Notes under the pieces: generated by a model
The model's input: the letters and a program-made list of their open reading frames with translations, nothing else
What the model was told of the DNA's origin: nothing
Database searches by the model: none
Position numbers and translations under genes: made by a program
In this document: positions 8,484 through 17,614 of the stretch, piece after piece
Layout: every line of letters begins with the position of its first letter
Position numbering within the stretch: the stretch's first letter is position 1
NCBI RefSeq assembly: GCF_040730185.1
Contig: NZ_CP160402.1
Coordinates: 5,890,001 to 5,954,000 of the forward strand
Source: Streptomyces sp. Je 1-332
Lineage (GTDB): Bacteria; Actinomycetota; Actinomycetes; Streptomycetales; Streptomycetaceae
Direction of reading: 5' to 3'
Length of the DNA stretch: 64,000 bases

Positions 8484-10102
8484 TGGGATTCGCGCGTACG
8501 TGTTCCGTAGCGCTGGTGGGCGTCGAGGGCGTGGTCGTCGAGGTGCAGGCCGACCTGGAGCCGGGCGTCGCGGCGTTCACGCTGGTCGGGCTCCCGGACA
8601 AGAGCCTGACGGAGAGCAAGGACCGGGTCAGGGCCGCGGTGGTCAACTCCGGCGGGGAGTGGCCGCAGAAAAAGCTCACGGTGGGCCTCAGCCCGGCGTC
8701 GGTGCCCAAGGGCGGCAGCGGCTTCGATCTCGCGATCGCCTGCGCGGTGCTCGGCGCGGCGGAGCGGATCGACCCGCGGACCCTCGCGGACATCGTGATG
8801 ATCGGCGAGCTGGGGCTGGACGGGCGGGTGCGGCCGGTCAGGGGAGTGCTGCCCGCGGTCCTCGCGGCGGCGGACGCGGGCTATGAGCAGGTCGTCGTCC
8901 CGGAGTGCACGGCGGCGGAGGCGGCACTGGTGCCGGGGGTCTCGGTGCTCGGGGTGCGCAGCCTGCGCCAGCTGATCGCGGTGCTGACCGATGAGCCGGT
9001 CCCCGAGGAGGAGCCGGACGAACCCGGGCGGCCGGACCCCATGCTCGCGGGCCTCTGCGTGCCCGGGACCGGCGTGGGCACGGGGCTCAGCGGCGGCCTG
9101 GACGACGCCCTCGCCCTGGACCTCGCCGATGTCGTCGGACAGACCTCCGCCCGGACCGCCGTGGAGGTGGCGGCGACAGGCGGCCATCACCTCTTCCTGC
9201 AGGGCCCGCCGGGCGCCGGAAAGACGATGCTCGCGGAGCGGCTGCCGGCGATCTTGCCCCGGCTCACCCGGGAGGAGTCCCTGGAGGTGACGGCTGTCCA
9301 CTCCGTGGCGGGCATGCTCCCACCGGGCAAGCCGTTGGTGGACACCGCGCCGTACTGCGCGCCGCACCACTCCGCGACGATGCAGTCCTTGGTGGGCGGC
9401 GGCAAGGGAGTCGCGCGGCCTGGAGCGGTGTCGTTGGCACATCGTGGCGTGCTCTTTCTCGATGAGGCGCCGGAGTTCAGCAGCCAGACCCTGGACTCCC
9501 TGCGCCAGCCCCTGGAAGCGGGCCATGTGGTGATCGCTCGCAGCGCGGGAGTGGTGCGCCTGCCCGCGAAGTTCCTGATGGTCCTTGCGGCCAACCCCTG
9601 TCCGTGCGGTCGGCACACCCTGCTGGGCGAAGGCTGCGAGTGCCCGGCGTCCGTCATCCGCCGCTACCAGGCGCGGCTCTCGGGGCCGCTGCTCGACAGG
9701 GTCGACCTGAAGGTCGAGGTGGAGCCCGTCACCCGATCCGAACTGGCGGGGTACGGCACTCCGGGGGACTCCACGCAGACGGTCGCCGACCGGGTGCGCG
9801 CCGCCAGGGAGCGGGCGGCGGCCAGGCTGGCGGGCACCGGGTGGCGGACGAACGGCGAAGTGCCGGGGCACGCCCTGCGCACGCGGTGGCCCGCGGAACC
9901 GGGCGCCTTGGACGCCGCCGAACTCGACCTGGAGCGCGGGTTCCTGACCGCCCGAGGGCTCGACCGTGTCCTGCGGGTCGCCTGGACCGTCGCGGACCTC
10001 GCGGGGCGCGGCCGGCCCGCGACGCAGGACGTCGCCCTGGCGCTGCAGTTGCGGACGGGGGTGGCGCGCGGTGTGCCGATGGCGATCGGGGCGCTGACAT
10101 GA
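8483..10102 (+). CDS. comM: ComM/YifB Mg-chelatase-like AAA+ ATPase
   Basis: 539 aa. The N-terminal ChlI-like domain begins RTCSVALVGVEGVVVEVQAD. Walker A GPPGAGKTM is near residue 239, Walker B LFLDEAPEF near 329, and a C-terminal Mg-chelatase domain holds NPCPCGRH and a cysteine cluster. ComM is a hexameric branch-migration helicase in natural transformation of other bacteria; in Streptomyces its role is not established. It ends with an ATGA overlap into dprA. Confidence 0.95.
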   Translation: MGFARTCSVALVGVEGVVVEVQADLEPGVAAFTLVGLPDKSLTESKDRVRAAVVNSGGEWPQKKLTVGLSPASVPKGGSGFDLAIACAVLGAAERIDPRTLADIVMIGELGLDGRVRPVRGVLPAVLAAADAGYEQVVVPECTAAEAALVPGVSVLGVRSLRQLIAVLTDEPVPEEEPDEPGRPDPMLAGLCVPGTGVGTGLSGGLDDALALDLADVVGQTSARTAVEVAATGGHHLFLQGPPGAGKTMLAERLPAILPRLTREESLEVTAVHSVAGMLPPGKPLVDTAPYCAPHHSATMQSLVGGGKGVARPGAVSLAHRGVLFLDEAPEFSSQTLDSLRQPLEAGHVVIARSAGVVRLPAKFLMVLAANPCPCGRHTLLGEGCECPASVIRRYQARLSGPLLDRVDLKVEVEPVTRSELAGYGTPGDSTQTVADRVRAARERAAARLAGTGWRTNGEVPGHALRTRWPAEPGALDAAELDLERGFLTARGLDRVLRVAWTVADLAGRGRPATQDVALALQLRTGVARGVPMAIGALT

Positions 10103-11265
10103 CCTCGGCCGCGGGTTCCGCCCCGGAGGAAGAGCGGCTGGCGAGGGCCGCCCTGACCCGGATCCTCGAACCGGGGGACGAGGTGGGCGGGCGGTGGTTG
10201 CGTGAGACCGGGGCCGTCGAGGTGGTGCGGCGGCTGATCGAGGGGGAGGAGCTTCTTGCTGGGGTGACACCGGCCCGGTGGGAAGGGCTGCGGGCGCGGG
10301 CAGGGAAGGCGCGGCCCGAGCGGGACCTGGCGGAGGCGTGGGACGCGGGAGTGCGGTTCGTGTGTCCGGGGGAGGCGGAGTGGCCCGTTCAGTTGGATGA
10401 TCTCGGGGACGCGCGGCCGGTGGGGTTGTGGGTGCGGGGGCGGCCCAGCCTGCGGATATGGGCCCTGCGGTCGGTGGCGGTGGTCGGGGCCCGGGCCTGC
10501 ACGGAGTACGGGGCGCACATGGCGGCGGGTCTCGGCGCGGGGTTGGCCGAGCGGGGCTGGGTGGTCGTGTCGGGCGGTGCCTATGGGGTGGACGGGGCCG
10601 CGCACAGGGGAGCGCTGGGCGCCGGTGGGGCCACGGTCGCGGTGCTTGCGTGCGGGGTGGACCGGGCCTATCCGCGAGGCCATGCCGAGTTGCTCAGGAG
10701 GATCGCGGAACAGGGTCTGCTGGTGGGGGAGTTGCCGCCCGGGGATCACCCCACACCGAGCAGATTCATCCTCCGTAACCGCCTGATCGCCGCTCTCACC
10801 CGGGGGAGTGTCGTCGTCGAGGCCGCGTACCGCAGTGGTGCGCTCGCCACGGCGCGCAGCGCGCGGGAGCTGGGACGGTTCACGATGGGGGTGCCGGGTC
10901 CCGCGACAAGCGGTCTGTCGGCGGGGGTGCACGAACTCCTGCGGCGTGACGGGGTTCTGGTGACCGACGCGGCGGAAATCGTCGAGTTGGTGGGCGACAT
11001 GGGCGAGCTGGCTCCCGAGCGGCGGGGCCCTGTCGTGCCGCGCGATCTGCTCGCGCCGGAAGCCGCGCGGGTCCTCGCGGCCGTGCCCGGCCGGGGCAGT
11101 GCCTCGGCCCAGGAGATCGCACTCGGGGCGGGCATGGTGGTCGACGCGGCGATCGGTCGGTTGTACGAGTTGCGCTCCCTGGGGTTTGTCGAACGACACG
11201 GCGACGGCTGGCAGTTGACACGCCAGGCGAATGCATCGGTCTTGCAGAAGGGAGGCGGTTGGTGA
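10099..11265 (+). CDS. dprA: DNA processing protein DprA
   Basis: 388 aa. The Rossmann core includes VVGARACTEYG, SGGAYGVDGAAHRGAL, LACGVDRAYPRGH and SRFILRNRLIAAL, all DprA/Smf signatures. A C-terminal winged-helix-like region follows (about 305-388). DprA loads RecA on single-stranded DNA. The ATG overlaps the comM stop (ATGA), so yraN-comM-dprA form one unit. Confidence 0.95.
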   Translation: MTSAAGSAPEEERLARAALTRILEPGDEVGGRWLRETGAVEVVRRLIEGEELLAGVTPARWEGLRARAGKARPERDLAEAWDAGVRFVCPGEAEWPVQLDDLGDARPVGLWVRGRPSLRIWALRSVAVVGARACTEYGAHMAAGLGAGLAERGWVVVSGGAYGVDGAAHRGALGAGGATVAVLACGVDRAYPRGHAELLRRIAEQGLLVGELPPGDHPTPSRFILRNRLIAALTRGSVVVEAAYRSGALATARSARELGRFTMGVPGPATSGLSAGVHELLRRDGVLVTDAAEIVELVGDMGELAPERRGPVVPRDLLAPEAARVLAAVPGRGSASAQEIALGAGMVVDAAIGRLYELRSLGFVERHGDGWQLTRQANASVLQKGGGW

Positions 11266-11593
11266 CCGACCGTGTTCGGCCGTCTGGATGAACCCCCGAC
11301 GGCCTTGGGAATGGCCGTAGTTGACGCTTCATGGTCGTCACACACGGCGACGAGCGGTACTCGGTGGGGCGCCCAGCGGAACGTATCTGCGTACGCGGGA
11401 TCCCCTACTGTTCGCACACTGCGACACTTCAGTCACGCTACGCTCACAAGGATTCCGACGCGGACAGGCAACCACAGGCAAGCAGACGGACAACCTCATT
11501 CACTTCACGCAAACTCACCACCTCGCGGGCGTGGACCACTCCATCGGCTCGCACGACCTCACCAGTTCACGGCAGAACGGCTCAAGGCAACAA
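11266..11593. other. 328-bp gene-free region upstream of whiG
   Basis: It contains an inverted repeat GGCCGTC/GACGGCC (11278-11284 and 11298-11304), probably a dprA terminator, and a TTGACG hexamer at 11321 that could be a -35 element without a clear -10. The whiG reading frame stays open to 11321, but that upstream translation has no sigma-factor similarity and irregular composition. I see no other gene in it. Confidence 0.6.
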
Positions 11594-12436
11594 ATGCCCC
11601 AGCACACCTCAGGGTCCGATCGGGCGGCGGCTCCCCCCGCCGCCCGTAGCGGCGAGCGGGAGCGGCCCCCCGCCCCCTCGTCGCTGGACGAGCTGTGGCG
11701 GTCGTACAAGGACACGGGGGACGGGCGGCTGCGCGAGCAGCTGATCCTGCACTACTCACCGCTGGTGAAGTACGTCGCGGGCCGGGTCAGCGTGGGCCTG
11801 CCGCCCAATGTCGAGCAGGCGGACTTCGTGTCGTCCGGGGTGTTCGGTCTCATCGACGCGATCGAGAAGTTCGACATCGAGCGGTCGATCAAGTTCGAGA
11901 CGTACGCGATCACTCGTATCCGTGGCGCGATGATCGACGAACTCCGGGCGCTCGACTGGATTCCCCGGTCCGTGCGGCAGAAGGCACGCAACGTCGAGCG
12001 GGCCTACGCCACGCTCGAGGCGCAGTTGCGGCGCACGCCGTCGGAGGGCGAGGTCGCCCACGAGATGGGCATCGCCATCGAGGAACTGCACGCCATTTTC
12101 AGCCAGTTGTCGCTGGCGAACGTGGTGGCCCTGGAGGAGCTGCTGCACGTCGGCGGTGAGGGCGGCAACCGGCTGAGCCTGATGGACACGCTCGAGGACA
12201 CCGCCGCCGACAACCCCGTCGAGGTCGCCGAGGACCGCGAGCTGCGGCGGCTGCTCGCGCGCGCGATCAACACGCTGCCGGAGCGGGAGAAGACCGTCGT
12301 CACGCTCTACTACTACGAAGGCCTGACGCTCGCCGAGATCGGCAACGTGCTCGGCGTGACGGAGAGCCGGGTGAGCCAGATCCACACGAAATCCGTGCTG
12401 CAGCTGCGGGCGAAGCTGGCGAGTTTCGGCCGCTGA
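11594..12436 (+). CDS. whiG: RNA polymerase sigma factor WhiG (sporulation)
   Basis: 280 aa, the known WhiG length. Region 2 includes [35 protein letters not shown] and [20 protein letters not shown]. Region 3 follows with [14 protein letters not shown]. Region 4 carries [20 protein letters not shown] and [10 protein letters not shown]. It is a FliA-type sigma factor that commits Streptomyces aerial hyphae to sporulation and is held by an anti-sigma factor (RsiG with c-di-GMP) in the genus. ATG 11594 follows CAAGGCAACAA, a weak ribosome binding site. Confidence 0.97.
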   Translation: MPQHTSGSDRAAAPPAARSGERERPPAPSSLDELWRSYKDTGDGRLREQLILHYSPLVKYVAGRVSVGLPPNVEQADFVSSGVFGLIDAIEKFDIERSIKFETYAITRIRGAMIDELRALDWIPRSVRQKARNVERAYATLEAQLRRTPSEGEVAHEMGIAIEELHAIFSQLSLANVVALEELLHVGGEGGNRLSLMDTLEDTAADNPVEVAEDRELRRLLARAINTLPEREKTVVTLYYYEGLTLAEIGNVLGVTESRVSQIHTKSVLQLRAKLASFGR

Positions 12437-12566
12437 GAGCGCTGAATCGTCCCTGCCCCAGGCCCACGGCCGCCCCTGCTCCGGCCCGTGCCGCGCGGTC
12501 CGGGGGCGCGGGTCTCAGCGGTGTATCGACTCCCGTCCCGGCGGTCACGTCCGTAGAGTGGAGGGC

Positions 12567-13148
12567 GTGCCAAGGATTCGAGCGGCCTCTGTGGCCGAGC
12601 ACCGGTCGATGCAGCGCGGCGCCCTGCTGGACGCCGCGAGGTCCCTGCTGTCCGAGGGCGGTACGGAGGCGTTGACCTTCCCCGCCCTCGCCGAGCGAAC
12701 GGGGCTCGCGCGGTCCTCCGTGTACGAGTACTTCCGGTCGCGGGCCGCGGTCGTGGAGGAGCTGTGCGCGGTTGACTTCCCCGTCTGGGCCGCGGAGGTC
12801 TCCGCCGCGATGGAGGGGGCCGATTCCGCCGAGGGCAAGGTCGAGGCGTACGTCAGGCGTCAGCTCGATCTGGTGGGGGACCGGCGCCACCGGGCCGTCG
12901 TCGCGATCTCCGCGGCCGAGCTGGACGCGGGTGCGCGCGAGAAGATCCGGGCCGCGCACGGAGGGCTCGTCGCCATGATCGGCGAGGCGCTGTGCGAGCT
13001 GGGGCACGCTGAGCCACGGCTCGCGGCGATGCTCCTGCAGGGTGTCGTGGACGCGGCCGTGCGGCGCATCGAGCTGGGCGCCGCGGAAGACCCGTCCGCC
13101 ATCACCGAGGCGGCCGTGACCATGGCCCTGCGGGGTGTGCGGGGCTGA
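12567..13148 (+). CDS. TetR/AcrR family transcriptional regulator
   Basis: 193 aa from GTG 12567, which has GGAGG four to eight bases upstream; GTG 12558 is also in frame. The N-terminal helix-turn-helix LTFPALAERTGLARSSVYEYF (shown in part; about residues 37-57) is typical of TetR proteins. The ligand domain is unassigned. Its last 47 bases overlap, on the opposite strand, the 3' end of the M23 peptidase gene. The target is unknown. Confidence 0.88.
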   Translation: MPRIRAASVAEHRSMQRGALLDAARSLLSEGGTEALTFPALAERTGLARSSVYEYFRSRAAVVEELCAVDFPVWAAEVSAAMEGADSAEGKVEAYVRRQLDLVGDRRHRAVVAISAAELDAGAREKIRAAHGGLVAMIGEALCELGHAEPRLAAMLLQGVVDAAVRRIELGAAEDPSAITEAAVTMALRGVRG

Positions 13149-13761
13149 GGCCTCCCACATCGAAGCCCGGCAGAACGCCTGCCCACAGGGGGACCGGCCG
13201 CAGCAACGGCACATCGATCACCGGCAGCAGGCGGGACGCCCCGCGTCGCAGCAGCCATGGCGGCATCAACGCCAGTGGGTCCAGATACGCCTCGCCCCGC
13301 AGCAGCCCCCAGTGCAGGCAGCTGCCCGTGCAGTGGGCGCGGGGCGGTTCCAGCACCCCCAGCGTCCCGCCCGCCGCCACTTCGGCGCCCTTCTTGACCG
13401 TGGCCCGCACCGGCTCGTACGTCGTACGCAGGGGCGGGTCGCCGGTGCCCGTCAGCTCCACGGAGATCACTCCCCGCCCCGCCACCCGGCCGGCGAAGGA
13501 GACCCTGCCCGCGGCCGCGGCCCGGACCACCGAGCCCGGCGCCGCCGCGAGGTCCACGCCCCGGTGGCCCCGGCCGTACTCCGTCGCCGGCGGCTCCCAG
13601 CCCCGTACGACAGCAGGCCGCACCCCCACGGGCCAAGCGCGGCCGATCTTCGGTACCGGCTCCCCGGCGGCGCCGGCCGGGAACGTCACCGCAGTGATCA
13701 GTGCCACGGCCGCCAGCACAGAACCCAGCCCTCTGCTCAGCCTTCTTCGCATGTGAGACAT
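13102..13761 (-). CDS. Secreted M23 family metallopeptidase
   Basis: 219 aa with a signal peptide (MSHMRRRLSRGLGSVLAAVA, cleavage after about residue 32 at AGA). The LytM/M23 core shows GHRGVDLAA (zinc His/Asp) and, downstream, CLHWGLL, the HxH-like end of the site (here LHW with one His visible). Such proteins cut peptidoglycan cross-bridges or regulate amidases. It is convergent with the TetR gene (47-base 3' overlap) and divergent from rpsB, which lies 280 bases away. Confidence 0.88.
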   Translation of the reverse strand: MSHMRRRLSRGLGSVLAAVALITAVTFPAGAAGEPVPKIGRAWPVGVRPAVVRGWEPPATEYGRGHRGVDLAAAPGSVVRAAAAGRVSFAGRVAGRGVISVELTGTGDPPLRTTYEPVRATVKKGAEVAAGGTLGVLEPPRAHCTGSCLHWGLLRGEAYLDPLALMPPWLLRRGASRLLPVIDVPLLRPVPLWAGVLPGFDVGGLSPAHPAGPWSRPPR

Positions 13762-13811
13762 GGCAGAACCGTCCCGCGACGAGCCGGTCCGCGGGGATCA
13801 TGGCGCGGATC

Positions 13812-13838
13812 TGTGGATGACCAGCCGCTTGTGGATAT
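13812..13838 (-). promoter_or_regulatory. Pair of DnaA-box-like 9-mers
   Basis: On the minus strand TCATCCACA (13812-13820) fits the Streptomyces consensus YYVTCCACA, and ATATCCACA (13830-13838) differs at one position. They lie 18 bases apart in the divergent region between the M23 peptidase and rpsB. Binding is not shown. Confidence 0.4.
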
Positions 13839-13867
13839 CGGCGTCACCCGCTGCCTCGCGGGTCCCG

Positions 13868-13873
13868 TACACT
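13868..13873 (+). promoter_or_regulatory. Possible -10 element for rpsB
   Basis: TACACT follows a GC-rich stretch about 170 bases before the rpsB ATG. No convincing -35 box is seen at 17-18 bases, so this is only a candidate. The long leader is consistent with a ribosomal-protein S2 regulatory leader. Confidence 0.3.
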
Positions 13874-14042
13874 TCTTGTGGCGATCCGGGTCACCGGGTC
13901 GACTTCGCACGCCCCGACATCAGGCCATGAAAAGCCAGGTGCCAGCGCCTCTCGGTCCTCTGTGGCACGGCGCATCGCGGGCGTCAGGCGCGACCGCCAT
14001 CCGGCGGACGCGGCACAACCGAGAACACCAAGGAGTACGGCC

Positions 14043-14984
14043 ATGGCCGTCGTCACGATGCGGGAGCTGCTGGAAAGCGGCGTCCACTTCGGTCACCAGA
14101 CCCGTCGTTGGAACCCGAAGATGAAGCGCTTCATCTTCACGGAGCGCAACGGCATCTACATCATCGACCTGCTCCAGTCGCTGTCGTACATCGACCGCGC
14201 CTACGAGTTCGTCAAGGAGACCGTCGCCCACGGCGGCACGGTCATGTTCGTCGGCACGAAGAAGCAGGCGCAGGAGGCCATCGCCGAGCAGGCGACCCGC
14301 GTCGGCATGCCCTACGTGAACCAGCGCTGGCTGGGCGGCATGCTCACCAACTTCTCGACCGTCTACAAGCGCCTGCAGCGCCTGAAGGAGCTCGAGCAGA
14401 TCGACTTCGAGGATGTGGCCGCGTCCGGCCTCACCAAGAAGGAGCTGCTCGTCCTCTCCCGCGAGAAGGCCAAGCTGGAGAAGACCCTCGGCGGTATCCG
14501 CGAGATGTCCAAGGTGCCCAGCGCCGTCTGGATCGTGGACACCAAGAAGGAGCACATCGCGGTCGGCGAGGCCCGGAAGCTCAACATCCCGGTCGTCGCC
14601 ATCCTCGACACCAACTGTGACCCCGACGAGGTCGACTACAAGATCCCGGGCAACGACGACGCGATCCGCTCCGTCACCCTGCTCACCCGCGTGATCGCCG
14701 ACGCCGTCGCCGAGGGCCTCATCGCCCGTTCCGGCGTGGCCACCGGCGACCAGAAGCCGGGCGAGAAGGCCGCCGGCGAGCCGCTCGCCGAGTGGGAGCG
14801 CGACCTGCTCGAGGGCGACAAGAAGGCTGACGAGCCCAAGGCCGACGAGCCGAAGGCCGCCGAGGCCGAGGCCGAGGTTCAGAAGTCCGCCGAGACGGAG
14901 AAGGCCGCCGACGCCGAGCAGGCCGAGGCCCCCGCCGAGGTTGCCGCCGCCGAGGCCCCCGCCGCGGAGACCGAGCAGGCCTGA
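14043..14984 (+). CDS. rpsB: 30S ribosomal protein S2
   Basis: 313 aa. The S2 signatures [32 protein letters not shown] and [15 protein letters not shown] [13 protein letters not shown] are present. ATG 14043 is preceded by AAGGAG nine bases upstream. The C-terminal 80 residues are a low-complexity Ala/Glu/Lys tail (repeated DEPKA and AEAEA segments) typical of high-GC actinobacteria. It is followed by a hairpin and then tsf. Confidence 0.97.
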   Translation: MAVVTMRELLESGVHFGHQTRRWNPKMKRFIFTERNGIYIIDLLQSLSYIDRAYEFVKETVAHGGTVMFVGTKKQAQEAIAEQATRVGMPYVNQRWLGGMLTNFSTVYKRLQRLKELEQIDFEDVAASGLTKKELLVLSREKAKLEKTLGGIREMSKVPSAVWIVDTKKEHIAVGEARKLNIPVVAILDTNCDPDEVDYKIPGNDDAIRSVTLLTRVIADAVAEGLIARSGVATGDQKPGEKAAGEPLAEWERDLLEGDKKADEPKADEPKAAEAEAEVQKSAETEKAADAEQAEAPAEVAAAEAPAAETEQA

Positions 14985-15005
14985 CCTTCACAGGTTCGGT
15001 AGTTG

Positions 15006-15034
15006 ACGGCGGGGGCCCAACAGGCCCCCGCCGT
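15006..15034 (+). terminator. Perfect 12-bp hairpin between rpsB and tsf
   Basis: ACGGCGGGGGCC (15006-15017) pairs exactly with GGCCCCCGCCGT (15023-15034) around a CAACA loop. No T run follows directly. It is likely an attenuator that lowers tsf transcription relative to rpsB. Confidence 0.8.
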
Positions 15035-15078
15035 TCACCCGTAGATCTTTCAGACCTCCGAAAGAGAATTTCAGGATC

Positions 15079-15915
15079 ATGGCGAACTACACCGCCGCTG
15101 ACGTCAAGAAGCTCCGCGAGCTCACGGGCGCCGGCATGATGGACTGCAAGAAGGCGCTCGACGAGGCCGACGGCAGCGTCGACAAGGCCGTCGAGGCCCT
15201 GCGCATCAAGGGCCAGAAGGGCGTCGCCAAGCGCGAGGGCCGCTCCGCCGAGAACGGCGCCGTGGTCTCCCTCATCGCCGACGACAACACCTCCGGCGTG
15301 ATCGTCGAGCTGAAGTGCGAGACGGACTTCGTCGCCAAGGGCGAGAAGTTCCAGGCCGTCGCGAACTCGCTGGCCGCGCACATCGCCAAGACGTCGCCCG
15401 CCGACATCCAGGCGCTGCTCGCCTCCGAGATCGAGGCCGGCAAGACCGTCCAGGCGTACGTCGACGAGGCCAACGCCAACCTCGGCGAGAAGATCGTCCT
15501 GGACCGCTTCGCCCAGTTCGCGGGCACGTACGTCACCGCGTACATGCACCGCACCATGCCCGACCTGCCCCCGCAGATCGGTGTTCTGGTCGAGCTGGAC
15601 AAGGCCGACGCCGACCTGGCCAAGGGCATCGCCCAGCACATCGCCGCCTTCGCGCCGAAGTACCTCTCCCGCGAGGACGTCCCGGCCGAGGTCGTCGAGT
15701 CCGAGCGCCGCGTCGCCGAGGAGACCACCCGCGCCGAGGGCAAGCCCGAGGCCGCGCTGCCCAAGATCGTCGAGGGTCGCGTCAACGGCTTCTTCAAGGA
15801 GGCCACCCTCCTCGGTCAGCCGTACGCGCTCGACAACAAGAAGTCCGTCCAGAAGGTCCTGGACGAGGCCGGTGTCACCCTGAAGCGCTTCTCGCGCATC
15901 AAGGTCGGCATCTGA
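15079..15915 (+). CDS. tsf: Elongation factor Ts
   Basis: 278 aa. N-terminal UBA-like domain: VKKLRELTGAGMMDCKKAL. Core signatures: RSAENGAVVSL, ELKCETDFVAKGEKFQ and VALHIA-type AHIAKTSP. EF-Ts recycles EF-Tu-GDP. The ATG at 15079 follows GAAAGAGAATTTCAGG. The size matches streptomycete EF-Ts. Confidence 0.97.
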   Translation: MANYTAADVKKLRELTGAGMMDCKKALDEADGSVDKAVEALRIKGQKGVAKREGRSAENGAVVSLIADDNTSGVIVELKCETDFVAKGEKFQAVANSLAAHIAKTSPADIQALLASEIEAGKTVQAYVDEANANLGEKIVLDRFAQFAGTYVTAYMHRTMPDLPPQIGVLVELDKADADLAKGIAQHIAAFAPKYLSREDVPAEVVESERRVAEETTRAEGKPEAALPKIVEGRVNGFFKEATLLGQPYALDNKKSVQKVLDEAGVTLKRFSRIKVGI

Positions 15916-16100
15916 GTCCGTACCGCGATCGACGGTAGACCCCGCTAGGGTCGACAGCGGTCGCCCGCGTACCCACGCGTACGCGACGTACGACCGCAGG
16001 ATCTGACGAGGAGGCCATTGCCGAGCATGGGATGCGAACGACACCCCACCGGCAGTGGCCTTCTTCGTATGTGCGCCGAGCAAAAAGAAGCGAGTACTCC

Positions 16101-16862
16101 ATGACCACCAAGGCCGACACAAACAGTGGCGACGATAAAGTCCCCGGTCGTTTCCTGCTGAAGCTCTCCGGTGAGGCGTTCGCCGGCGGGGGCGGCCTTG
16201 GCGTCGACCCCGACGTAGTGCACGCGATCGCCAAGGAGATCGCCGCGGTCGTCCGCGACGGTGCCCAGATCGCGGCCGTCATCGGCGGCGGCAACTTCTT
16301 CCGCGGCGCGGAGCTCCAGCAGCGCGGCATGGACCGGGCCCGCTCCGACTACATGGGCATGCTCGGCACGGTCATGAACTGCCTTGCCCTCCAGGACTTC
16401 CTGGAGAAGGAAGGCATCGAGTGCCGCGTGCAGACCGCCATCACGATGGGCCAGGTCGCCGAGCCGTACATCCCGCTGCGCGCCGTACGGCACCTGGAGA
16501 AGGGCCGCGTGGTCATCTTCGGTGCCGGCATGGGCATGCCGTACTTCTCCACCGACACGACCGCGGCGCAGCGCGCCCTGGAGATCGACGCCGAGGCCCT
16601 GCTCATGGGCAAGAACGGCGTCGACGGTGTCTACGACTCCGACCCCAAGACCAACCCGGACGCGGTGAAGTACGACGCGCTCGGCTACGGCGAGGTCATC
16701 ACCCGCGACCTGAAGGTCGCCGACATGACCGCGATCACGCTGTGCCGCGACAACAAGCTGCCCATCCTGGTCTTCGAGTTGCTCTCCAGCGGCAATATCG
16801 CCCGTGCCGTCAAGGGTGAGAAGATCGGCACACTCGTGGGCGACGAGGGCACCCGCGCCTGA
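16101..16862 (+). CDS. pyrH: Uridylate kinase (UMP kinase)
   Basis: 253 aa. An amino-acid-kinase fold is shown by [62 protein letters not shown] and [12 protein letters not shown]. It phosphorylates UMP to UDP. ATG 16101 is chosen over upstream in-frame codons because the family begins there; AAAGAAGCGAG precedes it. A 185-base gap from tsf suggests its own leader or promoter. Confidence 0.97.
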   Translation: MTTKADTNSGDDKVPGRFLLKLSGEAFAGGGGLGVDPDVVHAIAKEIAAVVRDGAQIAAVIGGGNFFRGAELQQRGMDRARSDYMGMLGTVMNCLALQDFLEKEGIECRVQTAITMGQVAEPYIPLRAVRHLEKGRVVIFGAGMGMPYFSTDTTAAQRALEIDAEALLMGKNGVDGVYDSDPKTNPDAVKYDALGYGEVITRDLKVADMTAITLCRDNKLPILVFELLSSGNIARAVKGEKIGTLVGDEGTRA

Positions 16863-17022
16863 TCCCGGGGCGCCCCCCGAGGGCCACGAGGGATGGACAA
16901 AGCCCTGCCGGTCGGACACGGTGCAGGGAAAAGAGACGCGACGCAGCCGACACCCCATGGACTCCCCCTACTTCACCGTGTGGGGGCGCCCCCAGCCCAC
17001 TCACAACACGCAGGAGCAAGTG

Positions 17023-17580
17023 GTGATCGAAGAGACCCTCCTCGAGGCCGAGGAGAAGATGGAGAAGGCCGTCGTGGTCGCCAAGGAGGACTTCGCCGCG
17101 ATTCGCACAGGCCGTGCGCACCCGGCGATGTTCAACAAGATCGTGGCCGACTACTACGGCGCCCTTACGCCGATCAATCAGCTGGCCTCGTTCTCGGTGC
17201 CCGAGCCGCGGATGGCCGTGGTGACCCCGTTCGACAAGAGCGCGCTGCGCAACATCGAGCAGGCGATCCGCGACTCCGACCTCGGCGTCAACCCCAGCAA
17301 CGACGGAAACATCATCCGGGTGACGTTCCCCGAGCTGACGCAGGACCGCCGCAAGGAGTTCATCAAGGTCGCCAAGACCAAGGCCGAGGACTCCAAGATC
17401 TCGATCCGCTCCATCCGCCGCAAGGCCAAGGAAGCGATCGACAAGGCGATCAAGGACGGCGACATCGGCGAGGACGAGGGCCGTCGCGCGGAGAAGGAGC
17501 TCGACGACACCACCGCGAAGTACGTCGCTCAGGTGGACGAGCTGCTCAAGCACAAGGAAGCCGAGCTGCTCGAGGTCTGA
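17023..17580 (+). CDS. frr: Ribosome recycling factor
   Basis: 185 aa, the exact family length, starting [17 protein letters not shown] from GTG 17023 with GGAG six bases upstream. Signatures include [32 protein letters not shown] and [20 protein letters not shown]. It splits post-termination ribosomes with EF-G. A second GTG immediately before (17020) is also possible. Confidence 0.97.
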   Translation: MIEETLLEAEEKMEKAVVVAKEDFAAIRTGRAHPAMFNKIVADYYGALTPINQLASFSVPEPRMAVVTPFDKSALRNIEQAIRDSDLGVNPSNDGNIIRVTFPELTQDRRKEFIKVAKTKAEDSKISIRSIRRKAKEAIDKAIKDGDIGEDEGRRAEKELDDTTAKYVAQVDELLKHKEAELLEV

Positions 17581-17614
17581 GGGCTCGAAGTCTGAGGACT
17601 GAGGAATCCGATCC

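Noticed and set aside
8306..10270. A 654-codon minus-strand open frame opposite comM
   Set aside because: Shadow of comM in high-GC DNA; no protein-like composition or start signals.
11321..11593. N-terminal extension of WhiG to 371 residues
   Set aside because: The upstream translation has no sigma-factor similarity, and the 280-residue start at 11594 matches the known WhiG length.
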